This document shows, one piece after another, positions 63,887 to 64,000 of a stretch of 64,000 nt of DNA (position 1 is its first letter; each line of letters starts with the position of its first letter). Both the position numbers and the translations under genes were made by a program. Source of the DNA: Setaria digitata. Taxonomy: Eukaryota; Nematoda; Chromadorea; Rhabditida; Setariidae. Below the pieces are notes generated by a model that saw only the letters and a list, made by a program, of their open reading frames with translations, searched no databases and was not told the DNA's origin. The stretch lies in assembly GCA_003640385.1 (NCBI GenBank), contig RCAB01000011.1, forward strand, positions 248,001 to 312,000, written 5' to 3'.

Positions 63887-64000
63887 GCGAAGGCCAGTCC
63901 AGAGCTGATGCAGAAATTAATTCAACTTAGCAAAATAAGCCAAACAAGGTAAATTACAAAGTAAGAATCGATGTAACAATGGGATTGACATTCGACTTCG
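63887..64000 (-). other. Upstream flank of the metallopeptidase gene
   Basis: This holds 114 bp upstream of the start codon. A possible splice or spliced-leader acceptor (TTTCTGCATCAG) ends about 20 bp before the ATG. The promoter may lie beyond the window. Confidence 0.35.

Noticed and set aside
1..64000. tRNA, rRNA, CRISPR, bacterial promoters or operons
   Set aside because: No cloverleaf, rRNA-like block or spaced repeat array was seen, and the gene structure is eukaryotic.

Overview
The window looks like nuclear DNA of a nematode: strongly AT-rich, short coding exons of about 60 to 320 bp, GT-AG introns with T-rich acceptors (TTTCAG, TTTTAG, TTATAG), and no operon or ribosome-binding-site structure. 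The protein set also fits an animal (SLC4 transporter, Pumilio-type RNA-binding protein, four-pass membrane protein, Golgi-type sugar transferase). The irregular acceptors and long AT-rich introns point to a non-Caenorhabditis nematode, possibly a spirurid or filarial one, but that is inference. Almost every gene is split, so I built the models by hand from splice sites, reading-frame phase and remembered family patterns. No search was run.

Layout. (1) Positions 81-7195, minus: an SLC4A11-like transporter gene that runs off the left edge. It has a long Ser/Arg-rich leader exon at 6340-7195 and ten shared exons below 4412. Three more minus-strand coding exons, at 17583-18315, 27117-27287 and 29304-29498, end in the same phase as the 6340-7195 leader. 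All of them could splice to the same acceptor at 4411, so the gene may have several promoters and span about 30 kb. (2) 29499-40350: gene-poor DNA with at most one orphan exon-like stretch. (3) 40351-42630, minus: a six-exon nucleotide-diphospho-sugar transferase. (4) 42631-45657: a G+C-richer divergent intergenic region with a 23-bp minisatellite. (5) 45658-49399, plus: an 11-exon PUF protein whose eight repeats read out as the classical Pumilio target. (6) 51008-53838, minus: a nine-exon four-pass, tetraspanin-like membrane protein. (7) 53839-60393: intergenic, with a 48-base A tract. (8) 60394-63886, minus: a nine-exon secreted zinc metallopeptidase with a HEMVHSFHIGH site and two C-terminal Cys motifs, of a kind I associate with fungi and bacteria.

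I see no functional link among the genes; they read as independent single genes. The observations most worth following are the metallopeptidase, the phase-matched leader exons of the transporter, the predicted UGUAUAUA specificity of the PUF protein, and a duplicated intron end, including its 3' splice site, inside the PUF gene. No rRNA, tRNA, CRISPR array or intact transposon was recognised.
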